A stretch of DNA of 64,000 bases from Diadema setosum (lineage: Eukaryota > Echinodermata > Echinoidea > Diadematoida > Diadematidae): contig CM067072.1 in NCBI GenBank assembly GCA_033980235.1, positions 29,486,059-29,550,058 on the forward strand. The letters are read 5' to 3'. A model generated the notes under the pieces. It searched no databases. It had not been told where the DNA came from and worked only from the letters and a program-made list of their open reading frames with translations. Position 1 is the first letter of the stretch. Each line of letters starts with the position of its first letter. The position numbers and the translations under genes are program-made. Positions 48,401-53,600 of the stretch are shown one piece after another.

Positions 48401-51400
48401 CCGATTGTCAATGAAGAGGATGACGCTATCCTCTAAAACTGAAATTGCTGCATTTTGACATCCGAGTGGGTTAAACTGTTGTCATGTTCTGAGGAAATCA
48501 AGCAAACAGCAATTTAGACTCACTGAACTGACATCCCATCCCTTCTGATCATATACAATGTGATACAAGCCCACAGCATCAACAGTGAGACCCAAATTGC
48601 AATGAGATATTAACATGATACTGTATTGCCTGTGCAGGGCAGTATGCCTTTCTATAATGTCTGCCCTATTTTTGTAGTATAAAGAGAAATTCCCTCTCGA
48701 AGAATAGGTAACAGTATGTGTTATTGTTTGCATGATTGCTAGCTGCCTGAAATGCAATGCTTCATGTTTTGTTCCGTGGTCCTTTGGTGGCAGGCACCAA
48801 CACAGGTTCCATTGGTGAGAGCCCCAACCACTCCATTGACTGCCCAGACTTTGGATGAGGTGGAACACCAACTGCGAAACCAGCAACGTGCGGAGGAGCA
48901 CCAGCACCTTCACACACAGCAGGTGGTGCAGCCGGGTATCAAGTCCAGTGAGCAGATTGAGCAGCAGATGCGACAGGACCAGTTTTTCCAGAACCGACAA
49001 CCCTCTGCCTCCGATCAGCACCGACTCCAGTTTGGTCCGGAAGCTCAGCAGCATCCGCCCCACCAGCACCTTCAGCAACAGTGGCACCAACACCACGGCG
49101 GAGACGCGGGGCTGCCCGAGTCCAGCCGCGCCGTGGCTCCACCTTCTCAGTCAAGGCACCTGGACAGTGAGTGGGGTAGGGGCGACCAGCAGAGTTCCCG
49201 GTTCTTCCAACAGCCCCCTGTTCATGGGGAGCAGTCACAGCCGATACCAATCTGTGAGAGACCTACCCAATGGCCCATTACCCACCACGGGCCAGGGAAT
49301 CCCTCACCTACATCTCCACCACAGGGCAACTTTCCGTTTCCGGGCCAGCAGGATCTGGCCCCAGGGCGGCAGCCACAAGGGTATGGTAGCGCACCTTCTC
49401 CTCCACACAATCTTCTGCAGTCACCACCGGGTACCACATCCCCACCACACCCATATGGGCACACCCCATTAGACCAGAGAGGACCCGTTAGATTCCCAGA
49501 TGTGAGAGGCAACCCGCTCATGTCCATGTCCCTGTCTGGAGCTAACCCCCCACCATCTTCAAACATGCCCTCTTCCATGTGGCCACCACATCCTGAATCC
49601 ACTCCGGGGTCAGATGGTGCTGGTAGTCCCCAGGACCGCAGAGAACCCAACAGGACCCTGCCCGCAGAGTCTCAATACCAGGGCCGTCTGAATGGACCAA
49701 GGTTTGGCCCTGGACATGGGCCTGAAGTCATGTTTCCGAACACGTAAGATCAAAGCGTCTGGTATTTTTGTAGGTTATGTTCTCTGGAAGAAAAATGCAA
49801 TATTACGAGATGTGAAAGCCCTTAGCTATAGTCATTTCCAATAAGGTTTGGATTGCTGTCTTCGGTAACTGTTTGCTAAAGTTCTACAGTACTGACCTTT
49901 GTGTTGTGCAAAAGCTCCACATTTAATGCAAGTGGCTGCAAGCATTTGTGTGCGTTTATGTGCTGTTGACTGGCCTTCGGGGGGATATCAACATATTGCG
50001 CAGAGTTGAAAATATAACATAGGACCAAGGGGAGCACTGTATTTTCTCATAGGAGCCTTTATCTTCTTATATCTCCCATATTATATGCTTCCATTTTTTT
50101 TTGTCCCCCCATTAAAGCTGGTACAATATGTTGTATTTCCCGTGTCATTAGGCTACATTTTCTTTTATCCCCCTTAGCAAGGGGATATGTTTTCTTGTAT
50201 TCTCCATATCATGAGGCTGCATTTTCTTATTTCCCTTATTGTACAGTATGTCCCAAAAAAAATTACAATCAGATTTTCGCATTGATAACGCCCAATATGA
50301 TTAAACTGTCTAAATGTTACTCCAAGGTCTTAAAATATAACATCTTAGCTCTATTTTGCAGAAAACCCCATTCAATTTGGTTAAGCGGTCGCAGAGAAAA
50401 GTGGATTGTTGTAAAGCATGTTATGGAGTCTGATTCTTCTAAGTTTAGCACGTTGATGCTCTTGTGTGTGAATACAATAGACAAAACTTGGAGGAAAGAG
50501 TTTCCTGACATCCTCTACAAAATTCCTCATTTCTCTTTGACCACTGAAGCAAATCAAATGGGGTTTTCTGTAAGATGTGGTCAGTGAGTTATAGTTTCAT
50601 ACCCTGAATTTGTATTTAGATTGATTCACTATTTTTATGCCTCCGCAACGAAGTGGCCGGAGGCATTATGTTTTCGGGTCGTCCGTCCGTCCGTACGTAC
50701 GTCCGTCCCGTTTTGTTTTTGTTGATATCTCAAGAACCGTGTGGTGGTTTTACATCAAACTTGGTATGAGGATATATCCTTGGGGGATAATACTTTGTGT
50801 GGATTTTAGGGTCACAGGGTCAAAGGTCAAAGGTCACAGGTTATTTTGTGAAAAAAACATTGAAATTTCATGTTTTTCTCCATATCTCGCAAATGGTTCA
50901 AGGTATTCTCATGGAACTTAGTATATATGCTTGTACCGATGGGCAGTGATTATCTAGGGAAGCTGGGGGTCATGGGTCAAAGGTCAGGGGGTCAAAGGTC
51001 AGGGGTCAAAGGTCAAGGTCAACTCCTCAAAATATCACTACTTTCCTTAAAATGCAATATGCCTGAAGGTTTTTTTTTTTTAACTTGATGTATGGCATGT
51101 ATTACCCAATATATATATTTGGGGAAGTTTCTTGCCAAAAGGTCAAAGGTCAAGTGAAAGTGCTAAATTGCACTTTTTCCTCCATATCTCGAAAGTAACT
51201 CAAGGTATCTTCATGAAACTTACATATTTATGCATGTTTAACCTAACAGTGATTCTCTTTGGAACTGTGAGGTCAAAGGTCAAAGGCCAGGTTTAGATAA
51301 TGCTATTTTCCCATTTGATACTGAAATTATACTTTTTCTCAATACCTTGAAAATTACTCAATGCATAAACTTATAAAAGGGTCAAAAGTCAAGTTAAAAT

Positions 51401-52297
51401 CATCAGTTCCCCAAAAATCTGCACTCTGACATTTTAATCATTCATCCAATTGAACCTAGTTCTAGGAAAGTGAACATTCAGCACATTTGTGTCAAACCTG
51501 TCATTTTAATATTTTGCCAATTGTGTGAAACTGTCATCACACATTGTCAAGACATTGTACTATAGACCTATTAGGAGAACCATGCATTATGGCGGAGGCA
51601 TATCAGTAGCCGTAGCGATATATCTAGTTAAAGGTATCATTGCGGAGCTCCCTTTGCAATTTTTTTTGGGGACATACAGTAAAGTTGAAGTCTTCGATAT
51701 TCGCAGTATTATAAGGTCAGCCATCTTTATGATTATATGCGAGTCATACTTCTTTTTTTTTAGATAGAAGTTGATCAAGATGATGCGCTGGATATTGATT
51801 ATGTTACCATGGTTTGTTTCTTCAGTGCACTGAAATGGCAATGATGAAAAAAAAATGGAGAAAAAAAAATCTTTCTCTTGTTACTTATGCATTCCACACA
51901 CAGTGCTCAGCCATTCCACTTCAGTCGATCTGGCTTCAACCCTAGCCTGCCCCGCTCCAGCCACGCTGCCACCATGCCGCCCCAGCAACCTCACCCCCAG
52001 CACCACCAGTCGTACCCCGGTCAGCACCGCCCTGACGCCATGTGGCACCACCATCAACACCACCAGCAACAGCAACACCTACAACACCACCACCCACAAC
52101 AACACCAACACCTCAGCCAACACCAACATCACAATCAACAGCGATTCCCATACCAGCCTGCGATTGGCGCCGAGCCACCACGCTTCTCACACCCCAACAG
52201 CATACCTACCATGGCCCCTCCAAGGCAGAGTAGCAATGTCCACACCTCTGACGAACTCCTTGGAAGAGCGCATGCCCCGTCCCACTATAGCTCATAG
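17547..52297 (+). CDS. TUT4/TUT7: TUT4/TUT7-type terminal uridylyltransferase (22 coding exons, complete)
   Basis: It encodes a cytoplasmic RNA 3'-terminal uridylyltransferase that adds uridines to pre-let-7 miRNA precursors and deadenylated mRNA. The 22 exons sum to 6558 nt with consistent phases, giving 2185 aa (human TUT4 and TUT7 are about 1640 and 1495 aa). Visible parts are: disordered basic N-terminus 1-304; C2H2 finger C316, C319, H332, H338; first nucleotidyltransferase-like module from about 403 with DVN instead of DxD (N424), hence inactive; PAP-associated region 556-650; acidic linker to 915; CCHC knuckle C926, C929, H934, C939; active module with GSS, D1019, D1021 and D1080; second PAP-associated domain about 1130-1285 ending IEDPFDL; CCHC knuckle C1313, C1316, H1321, C1326; Pro/Gln/His-rich tail. 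The ATG has a good Kozak context (gacATGg). It is probably the single pre-duplication orthologue of TUT4 and TUT7. Confidence 0.95.
18459..19223 (+). other. TUT intron 1
   Basis: Nothing recognisable apart from a polyA run near 18940. Confidence 0.6.
19224..19340 (+). CDS. TUT4/TUT7: TUT coding exon 2: C2H2 zinc finger
   Basis: 39 codons between acceptor ttccacag and donor gtacat. They encode YYCRLCNYHIDTV and CWTHIDQSRHNRLAK, a C-x2-C-x12-H-x5-H finger. It corresponds to the N-terminal finger of the Lin28-interacting module of vertebrate TUT4. Confidence 0.93.
19341..20046 (+). other. TUT intron 2
   Basis: AT-rich sequence in which I see no repeat family or coding potential. Confidence 0.6.
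20047..20224 (+). CDS. TUT4/TUT7: TUT coding exon 3: helical region before the first NTase-like module
   Basis: It encodes AKESENFFKNLPPPSKAHAQ, then ALTELLQRVEEEHSL and IARRMESNLQSYLP, a helical lead-in typical of TUTases. The acceptor is ttccag and the donor gtaatt. It ends in phase 1. Confidence 0.92.
20225..20942 (+). other. TUT intron 3
   Basis: Nothing recognisable. Confidence 0.6.
20943..21083 (+). CDS. TUT4/TUT7: TUT coding exon 4: degenerate nucleotidyltransferase motif
   Basis: It encodes CRVKLYGSSLSSFGFHDSD followed by VNLDVEAP. The GSS loop is kept, but the metal-binding D-x-D is D422-V-N424. The same inactivating change is seen in the N-terminal module of vertebrate TUT4/7. The module is therefore a pseudo-enzyme, presumably for RNA or Lin28 contacts. 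Confidence 0.94.
21504..22067. mobile_element. Palindromic Kolobok-like MITE, family K1, copy 3
   Basis: A 564-bp element with TTAA flanks, starting AAGACAAGTTCACCTTC and ending GAAGGTGAACTTGTCCT. It has two long inverted arms and a short unique centre. Confidence 0.88.
22300..22685. mobile_element. pogo/Tigger-like MITE
   Basis: A 386-bp element starting CAGTTGAACCTCTCGTATCC and ending in its reverse complement (GGTTCAACTG), flanked by TA on each side. CAG termini with a TA duplication and 'CCTCTNNTATCCGG' repeats are typical of pogo/Tigger members of the Tc1/mariner superfamily. It has no transposase. Confidence 0.85.
22843..22918 (+). CDS. TUT4/TUT7: TUT coding exon 5
   Basis: A 76-nt exon encoding DKDVTDFEPDFEGKHPCVRF, the strand before the third catalytic position of the degenerate first module. 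The acceptor is ttgcag and the donor gtgagt; phases 1 in and 2 out. Confidence 0.9.
24119..24582. mobile_element. Kolobok-like MITE, family K3, copy 1
   Basis: A 464-bp element flanked by TTAA, starting AGGGACATTCCAGACG and ending GGAGGTCTCCT. A second copy is at about 62812-63275, with shared blocks 'ggatgatgacat' and 'catcatccttgttc'. The inverted repeats are weaker than in K1. Confidence 0.75.
24749..25304. mobile_element. Palindromic Kolobok-like MITE, family K1, copy 4
   Basis: A 556-bp element with TTAA flanks, starting AGGACAAGTTCACCTTC and ending in the inverse. It is very similar to the copy at 21504-22067 but in reversed internal orientation. Confidence 0.9.
25942..26182 (+). CDS. 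TUT4/TUT7: TUT coding exon 6: rest of the first NTase-like module
   Basis: It encodes NLLCEVGTANQHAVQASQ and LRPLVMGLRYWARLCGID, ending VIYFLQQCNPPILPILQE. By eye the third catalytic Asp is replaced by Glu (E480). The donor gtgcgg is only 26 bp before a piggyBac-like MITE. Confidence 0.94.
26209..26293 (+). mobile_element. piggyBac-like 85-bp MITE, copy C
   Basis: Exactly 85 bp, CCCGTTGAGGATGAG...CATCCTCAATGGG, with TTAA on both sides. Confidence 0.8.
27087..27171 (-). mobile_element. piggyBac-like 85-bp MITE, copy D
   Basis: Exactly 85 bp, starting CCCGTTGAGGACGGG and ending TCCTCAATGGG. The left flank is TTAA and the right has decayed to TTAC. The orientation is opposite to copies C, E and F. 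Confidence 0.78.
27262..27870. mobile_element. K1-related MITE lacking its right arm, with nested foldback
   Basis: It starts after TTAA with AGGGGCGTGATACC and follows the K1 left arm and centre ('gaacaaactatcatttttctagcataacgaaagagcac'-type sequence, then 'cttaacatatg'). The right arm is missing; the sequence runs into the acceptor of TUT exon 7. A family F foldback is inserted at 27551-27813. Confidence 0.65.
27551..27813. mobile_element. Foldback MITE, family F, copy 2 (nested)
   Basis: The ends are CATATGAAGAGTTTGTTTGC and its reverse complement. It interrupts the K1 sequence 'cttaaCATATGttagtaac', leaving CATATG at both ends. It is about 263 bp, related to 13302-13538. Confidence 0.8.
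27886..28057 (+). CDS. TUT4/TUT7: TUT coding exon 7: first PAP-associated domain
   Basis: It encodes NEQLKSKNKQTVGELWVGLL, RFYLVGINIEEIVISIRQ and LPNRRVAIE, ending in phase 1 inside the IEDPF motif. The donor gtagac lies 18 bp before a R8 MITE. Confidence 0.94.
28076..28228. mobile_element. R8 MITE (CCCCATTTCATA ends), copy 1
   Basis: A 153-bp inverted-repeat element with ends CCCCATTTCATAGAAGATG and CAACTTTTTATGAAATGGGG. Related copies are at 47394-47554 and, more distantly, 52954-53075. Confidence 0.75.
29167..29375. mobile_element. CTGTAAAA-end MITE, copy 1
   Basis: A 209-bp element with ends CTGTAAAAGTGGATATTTTC and GAAAATTTCCACTTTTACAG (inverted) and internal 'ttcgcg' motifs. It resembles the elements at 16179-16435 and about 37481-37686. 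Confidence 0.75.
29488..30461 (+). CDS. TUT4/TUT7: TUT coding exon 8: end of PAP-associated domain, acidic linker, start of CCHC knuckle
   Basis: It completes IEDPFANGKKNLAKSLTTS and VFQYIMDRFHDALKYFG, then runs about 270 residues of Asp/Glu/Ser-rich disordered linker ending in a Glu run. YVFVFDQEILTRGEKVQ then leads into IICISCLKEGHISK, the first three ligands of the first zinc knuckle. The donor is gtaaga. Confidence 0.94.
30462..31151 (+). other. TUT intron 8
   Basis: It splits the first CCHC knuckle between its third and fourth ligand. Nothing else is recognisable. Confidence 0.65.
31152..31248 (+). CDS. TUT4/TUT7: TUT coding exon 9: last CCHC ligand and lead-in to the catalytic module
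   Basis: It encodes DCPEDALPPLQPLPKMDPNF and LELVTYFCKQIF. The Cys in DCPED is the fourth ligand of the knuckle begun in exon 8. It joins exon 10 as IFDLHAPS, parallel to the vertebrate CFDELSP. Confidence 0.93.
31249..32201 (+). other. TUT intron 9
   Basis: It contains a possible cassette exon at 31850-31912. Otherwise there is nothing recognisable. Confidence 0.55.
31850..31912 (+). other. Possible cassette exon in TUT intron 9
   Basis: After an acceptor cgcacag, an open GC-richer stretch in the right phase encodes EYECRFYSMLKDGYEDYAFT. An exon ending at 31912 (donor gttgtt, weak) would add 21 codons in frame. Ending at 31925 (gtttgg) would shift the frame. I know no counterpart in vertebrate TUT4/7, and exons 9 and 10 join well without it. 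Confidence 0.25.
32202..32392 (+). CDS. TUT4/TUT7: TUT coding exon 10: active nucleotidyltransferase motif
   Basis: It encodes LHAPSRQDLRHRDNCLRELE, then LSLFGSSGNGFGFRNSDLDI. The GSS loop and both metal-binding Asp (D1019, D1021) are intact, so this is the catalytic module. The acceptor is catgcag and the donor gtgaga. Confidence 0.96.
32412..33150 (+). repeat. Dispersed repeat, family Y, split by an insertion
   Basis: 32412-32530 ('cttcaaccctaagcatctct', 'gaccctctagcaaaccagag') matches 53180-53270. 33085-33125 ('gtgccctggaagctctaggg') matches 53351-53371. The Helentron-like element at 32538-33058 sits between the two halves. Confidence 0.65.
32538..33058 (+). mobile_element. Helentron/HINE-like element, family H-a, copy 2 (intact)
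   Basis: A 521-bp element: ACCTCCGCCAAG at the 5' end, a GTTTGTTC simple repeat, the inverted CTTGGTGGAGGT near the 3' end, the hairpin GCGCTCTCAGAGTGC, then CTAG before TT. It gives the uninterrupted structure for 15966-16791. Confidence 0.78.
33165..33476 (+). repeat. Minisatellite, about 120-bp unit, three copies
   Basis: Units start 'tctataac' near 33165, 33287 and 33421 and contain 'ccctttca', 'ttttgataa' and 'ttattctcagtac'. The middle unit carries an extra 26-bp internal duplication of 'ttttgataaaccttttattc'. The minus-strand reading frame across it (33174-33509) shows an ERVY/ENKR periodicity but looks like a by-product. Confidence 0.75.
34120..34371 (+). CDS. TUT4/TUT7: TUT coding exon 11: third catalytic Asp
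   Basis: It encodes LYNIVPIPTAKVPIVKF and RLEGDISLYNTLAQCNTRLL, with the third metal ligand D1080, then VVLGYTMKFFAK. The acceptor is gccgcag and the donor gtatgg. It is exactly 84 codons. Confidence 0.96.
34372..35023 (+). other. TUT intron 11
   Basis: It is almost filled by the truncated Helentron-like element at about 34480-34998, which ends 25 bp before exon 12. Confidence 0.65.
34480..34998 (+). mobile_element. Helentron/HINE-like element, family H-b, 5'-truncated
   Basis: It matches the 3' half of the element at 50637-51627 ('caaggtat...atgaaactta', 'cagtgattctctt', 'ctatagacctat', 'gcatgcattatgg'). It ends CTAG before TTTC. It lacks the 5' end. Confidence 0.75.
35024..35137 (+). CDS. 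TUT4/TUT7: TUT coding exon 12
   Basis: It encodes YCDIGDASRGSLSSYAYTLL and TVYFLQQREPPVLPVLQE, among the most conserved stretches of TUT4/7 and part of the uridine-binding pocket region. The acceptor is ttgcag and the donor gtgagt. Confidence 0.96.
35172..35311. repeat. (ATTC)n microsatellite
   Basis: About 140 bp of tandem ATTC with a few TTTA/TCTA variants. Confidence 0.95.
35841..36447. mobile_element. Inverted-repeat element with internal hairpin
   Basis: The ends are GTATTATACAA and TTGTATAAATAC (inverted). A third copy of the end motif occurs inverted at 36010-36026. The left 180 bp form a hairpin with arms around 'acaagatttcgcat' and 'atgcgaaatcttgt'. No coding sequence. It ends 30 bp before exon 13. 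Confidence 0.65.
36478..36555 (+). CDS. TUT4/TUT7: TUT coding exon 13
   Basis: 26 codons: LYPGDKMPVHEVDGWNAWFF then DDIKRL. It corresponds to the VDGWNxFFF segment of TUT4/7. The acceptor is cctcag and the donor gtgagt. Confidence 0.95.
36556..37712 (+). other. TUT intron 13
   Basis: It contains 'taataataattgcatttata...ctaagcgc' at about 36614-36675, a motif I associate with common invertebrate dispersed repeats, T-rich runs, and a CTGTAAAA-type MITE (37481-37686). Confidence 0.55.
37481..37686. mobile_element. CTGTAAAA-end MITE, copy 2 (degenerate)
   Basis: It starts TTGTAAAAGGAGG, ends CGTGTTTTACAG, and has internal 'gcgaaatt' and 'ccgcgaaaat' motifs. It ends 26 bp before exon 14. Confidence 0.55.
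37713..37944 (+). CDS. TUT4/TUT7: TUT coding exon 14: second PAP-associated domain
   Basis: It encodes ESLGSLWLGLLRFYTEEFDF, FVVSIRQKKRLTRFEKLW and GIAIEDPFDLDHNLGGA, near-identical in pattern to vertebrate TUT4/7. It ends in phase 1 at gtgagt. Confidence 0.96.
37945..38558 (+). other. TUT intron 14
   Basis: Nothing recognisable. Confidence 0.6.
38559..38659 (+). CDS. TUT4/TUT7: TUT coding exon 15
   Basis: It encodes ATYILQVFRHARQHFGTP and NKHALGNYRMQNGNL. It is the end of the PAP-associated domain (cf. MTNFIMKAFINGRKLFGTP in vertebrates). The acceptor is ttccccag and the donor gtaaga. Confidence 0.93.
38660..39292 (+). other. TUT intron 15
   Basis: It begins with an (AAAC)n run at 38674-38700. 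Nothing else is recognised. Confidence 0.6.
39293..39473 (+). CDS. TUT4/TUT7: TUT coding exon 16: second CCHC zinc knuckle
   Basis: It encodes NYFLDVDKLTGGEAPPNDRG, then CRICGKIGHFVKDC (C-x2-C-x4-H-x4-C, C1313 to C1326), then an Arg/Asp/Glu-rich helix. Vertebrate TUT4/7 have a further knuckle after this one; none is visible here. The donor is gtgcgg. Confidence 0.95.
39491..39917. mobile_element. Kolobok-like MITE, family K4
   Basis: A 427-bp element flanked by TTAA. It starts AGGCGCATAGTCCCGGTGGT and ends ACCACTGGGACCATGTGCCT (inverted). Single copy in this window. It begins 17 bp after exon 16. Confidence 0.8.
40344..40428 (+). mobile_element. piggyBac-like 85-bp MITE, copy E
   Basis: Exactly 85 bp, CCCATTGAGGACGAG...GTCTTCAATGGG, with TTAA at both sides. 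Confidence 0.8.
40728..41885 (+). mobile_element. Helentron/HINE-like element, family H-c, with six RFX-type X-boxes
   Basis: The 5' sub-terminal repeat ATACCCCCGCC is repeated inverted as GGCGGGGGTAT near the 3' end, followed by hairpin ATCAC-CTTAA-GTGAT and CTAG before TT. A (GGGCGGTC)n run occupies 40771-40845. The body is a degenerate tandem array of about 160 bp per unit, each with GTTGCCATGGTAAC or ATTGCCATGGTAAC: 40970, 41129, 41290, 41453, 41615, 41776. Confidence 0.75.
41977..42356. mobile_element. Palindromic Kolobok-like MITE, family K2, copy 2
   Basis: 380 bp, the same length as copy 1 at 2354-2733, with TTAA flanks. It starts AGGGACCGTACAGT, ends ACTGTACCGTCCTT, and ends 82 bp before exon 17. 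Confidence 0.8.
42439..42569 (+). CDS. TUT4/TUT7: TUT coding exon 17
   Basis: It encodes TPDKSSVNGAKQPVTPSSPT and KQKVGSEPSTKKTE. Low-complexity Ser/Thr/Lys/Pro linker, no fold. Supported by phase (1 in, 0 out), acceptor gttgtag and donor gtacca. Confidence 0.75.
42570..43127 (+). other. TUT intron 17
   Basis: It contains the piggyBac-like MITE at 42791-42875. Otherwise nothing is recognisable. Confidence 0.6.
42791..42875 (+). mobile_element. piggyBac-like 85-bp MITE, copy F
   Basis: Exactly 85 bp, CCTGTTGAGGACGAG...GTCCTCAATGGG, with TTAA at both sides. It contains the 16-bp palindrome CCCGAGTATACTCGGG. Confidence 0.8.
43128..43373 (+). CDS. TUT4/TUT7: TUT coding exon 18
   Basis: 82 codons, Lys/Glu/Pro/Ala-rich and disordered (STKEAEKPQKSANVADEV at the start). 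The acceptor is gcctcag, the donor gtaagc; phase 0 on both sides. Confidence 0.85.
43374..45027 (+). other. TUT intron 18
   Basis: AT-rich sequence with a few A-rich runs. I recognise no repeat family or coding sequence. Confidence 0.6.
45028..45729 (+). CDS. TUT4/TUT7: TUT coding exon 19: Pro-rich tail
   Basis: 234 codons: a basic start (DTKRERKRSAASS), then Ser/Thr/Pro-rich and finally Pro/Gly/Phe/Met-rich sequence such as GYPLPHPSPPFPGRMGMPF. Disordered; likely protein interaction or condensate-prone region. The acceptor is gtcag and the donor gtaagc. Confidence 0.88.
45730..47244 (+). other. TUT intron 19
   Basis: It contains CTCT and CTAT runs near 46320-46500, a stretch with repeated 'ggtggccc' and 'ggccacc' motifs at 46855-47062, and T and G homopolymers at 47123-47149. 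Unclassified. Confidence 0.55.
47245..47322 (+). CDS. TUT4/TUT7: TUT coding exon 20
   Basis: 26 codons: QQDLTALLHSIQKGPAKPPQ then GPGQRQ. A short hydrophobic helix within the disordered tail. The acceptor is ctgtag, the donor gttggg (weaker); phase 0 on both sides. Confidence 0.75.
47394..47554. mobile_element. R8 MITE, copy 2
   Basis: About 161 bp, starting CCCCATCTCATAAAAGAG and ending CATCTTTTATGAAATAGG, with the 'tagcaactcttgctggaat' block shared with 28076-28228. Confidence 0.7.
47785..48342. mobile_element. Palindromic Kolobok-like MITE, family K1, copy 5
   Basis: 558 bp, TTAA flanks, starting AGGACAAGTCCACCTTC and ending GAAGGTGGACTTGTCCT. Confidence 0.9.
48794..49743 (+). CDS. TUT4/TUT7: TUT coding exon 21: Gln/Pro/His-rich tail
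   Basis: 316 codons plus 2 nt: APTQVPLVRAPTTPLTAQTL, a Gln/His/Glu-rich coiled segment (VEHQLRNQQRAEEHQ), then Pro/Gly/Ser-rich sequence. The donor gtaaga supplies an in-frame TAA if not used, so a read-through form would end one codon further, at Thr. Confidence 0.88.
49744..51903 (+). other. TUT intron 21
   Basis: It contains unclassified sequence with 'gtatgtcccaaaaaaaattac' near 50246-50266 and the Helentron-like H-b element (50637-51627). Poly-T and poly-A runs precede exon 22. Confidence 0.6.
50637..51627 (+). mobile_element. Helentron/HINE-like element, family H-b, full length, with DR1 arrays
   Basis: 5' ATGCCTCCGC is repeated inverted as GCGGAGGCAT near the 3' end, followed by stem ATATC/GATAT and CTAG before TT. 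A GTCC/GTAC simple repeat follows the 5' end (50678-50710). The body holds overlapping AGGTCA or GGGTCA direct repeats with one-base spacing at 50817-50836, 50974-51015, 51140-51152 and 51270-51282. A truncated relative is at 34480-34998. Confidence 0.75.
51904..52297 (+). CDS. TUT4/TUT7: TUT coding exon 22: His/Gln-rich C-terminus and stop
   Basis: 131 codons plus TAG at 52295-52297. It begins AQPFHFSRSGFNPSLPRSS, then His/Gln/Pro-rich (HHHQHHQQQQHLQHHHPQ) and ends RAHAPSHYSS. The acceptor is acacacag; the phase fits exon 21 (AC + T). Confidence 0.87.
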
Positions 52298-52953
52298 CGC
52301 AGAATGATTCTACTTTTCTCCCAAAGTCTGAACCATCAATTTTTGTTTTAACCTCAGATGTAGCTATATTTGTAATTCATTTTCTTACCTTTTAGCTCGG
52401 AAATACATGGATGTTTTAAGTGAAGCCTGCTGAGAATAATTGTCAGTGCATGTGAAATAGTAGAGAGAGAGCACATGAATATACACTAAGGGGGCTAGGT
52501 GATTTTTTGTTTGTTTCTTTGTTACCATGTGCCTGTGAGAAGTTTATGCTAGATTAAATTTGTTGGTCCATGCAAATATTACAGTGTAAATGTCATGCCA
52601 AATCAACAAATGCTGAGTTTGAACCAACGAGGATCCTATATACCCATGAAACGGAGAATGTAGTGACACATGTAATGTAATAATTGTTCAGTTCCTCTCA
52701 TACAGATATATTCAACGGGCACTTTTCATGTTCAGTGTGATAACAAATTAGGATAATATTTTGATTTGCATCTCATTTCACAAGTAATTCCTTTTGACAA
52801 TTGCTTTATAATAGTGAAAAAAAAAAGGAGAAGAATACCAAATATAGATGTATTTTTTATATGAAAATCACATTTCTTCAAGATGTAGTTGGTGTTAAGT
52901 AATCCGTGTCTATATGGTGGAGTTGTACTTATTTGCCACTTTGTGGCAGTACC

Positions 52954-53075
52954 TGGGCCCTGTTTTATAAAGAGTTAAAATTGATTATATAGTTGATTTT
53001 TATCATAAGTCTATGGCAGCCTGTGTGGTAAGGAAATTGAAAATCAATTTTATCTTTTGATAAAATGGGGCCCTG
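52954..53075. mobile_element. R8-like short inverted-repeat element
   Basis: Ends CTGGGCCCTGTTTTATAAAG and, inverted, TTTGATAAAATGGGGCCCTG, with a short AT-rich centre. Confidence 0.65.
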
Positions 53076-53159
53076 GTCGGGTCAACTAGGTATTGCTAAG
53101 TGACCGAGTTGTGTGTTTACAGCCGGGCACACATGCGTACATATTCCACCTTTTGATAT

Positions 53160-53600
53160 CACTGCCAAAGTGTTAGAATATCAGAGACTCCAACCCCAAG
53201 CACCTCTTCAATTTGATATTCTCCCTCCTGGAGCCCCTAGCAGACTGGAGACTGATCACGTGAACATACGCACAATATCATGCGCGTGTAGCGCACATCT
53301 CCAGCGCAAAGCGTGACGTTCCTTTGCACCCAGTTTCCAGGGCCCTTGGGCGTGCCCTGGAAGCTCTAGGGTTGCAAATGCTTTCCAAGGCAAAACTGAT
53401 CCTTACTTTTTGAGCATATATGAGAAAACTAAAATTGGGCAGGAGAAAGCTAAATTTTCAGCGTGGGAGAATTCGCAAAAAATGCCCTCAAAGTGGGAGA
53501 TTCTCCAACAAAAGTGGAACAGAGGAACGAGTCTCTGGCATATTCTTCCTGCTTTTTCCATCAATGAGGGCATTCAGAGCTTATTTCTGTGCCATTGTTT
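53160..53600 (+). repeat. Dispersed repeat, family Y, longest copy
   Basis: It shares 'caaccccaagcacctctt' and 'gccctggaagctctagggtt' with 32412-33150, and 'ggcaggagaaagctaaattt' with the inverted fragment at 3640-3870. Unclassified. Confidence 0.6.

Larger units (their letters stand above)
47323..48793 (+). other. TUT intron 20
   Basis: It contains a R8 MITE (47394-47554) and a K1 MITE (47785-48342). Otherwise nothing is recognisable. Confidence 0.65.

Noticed and set aside
50195..50587. 130-codon open frame in TUT intron 21
   Set aside because: No recognisable domain or splice signals, and the sequence begins like a dispersed repeat ('gtatgtcccaaaa'). Not enough to call a gene.
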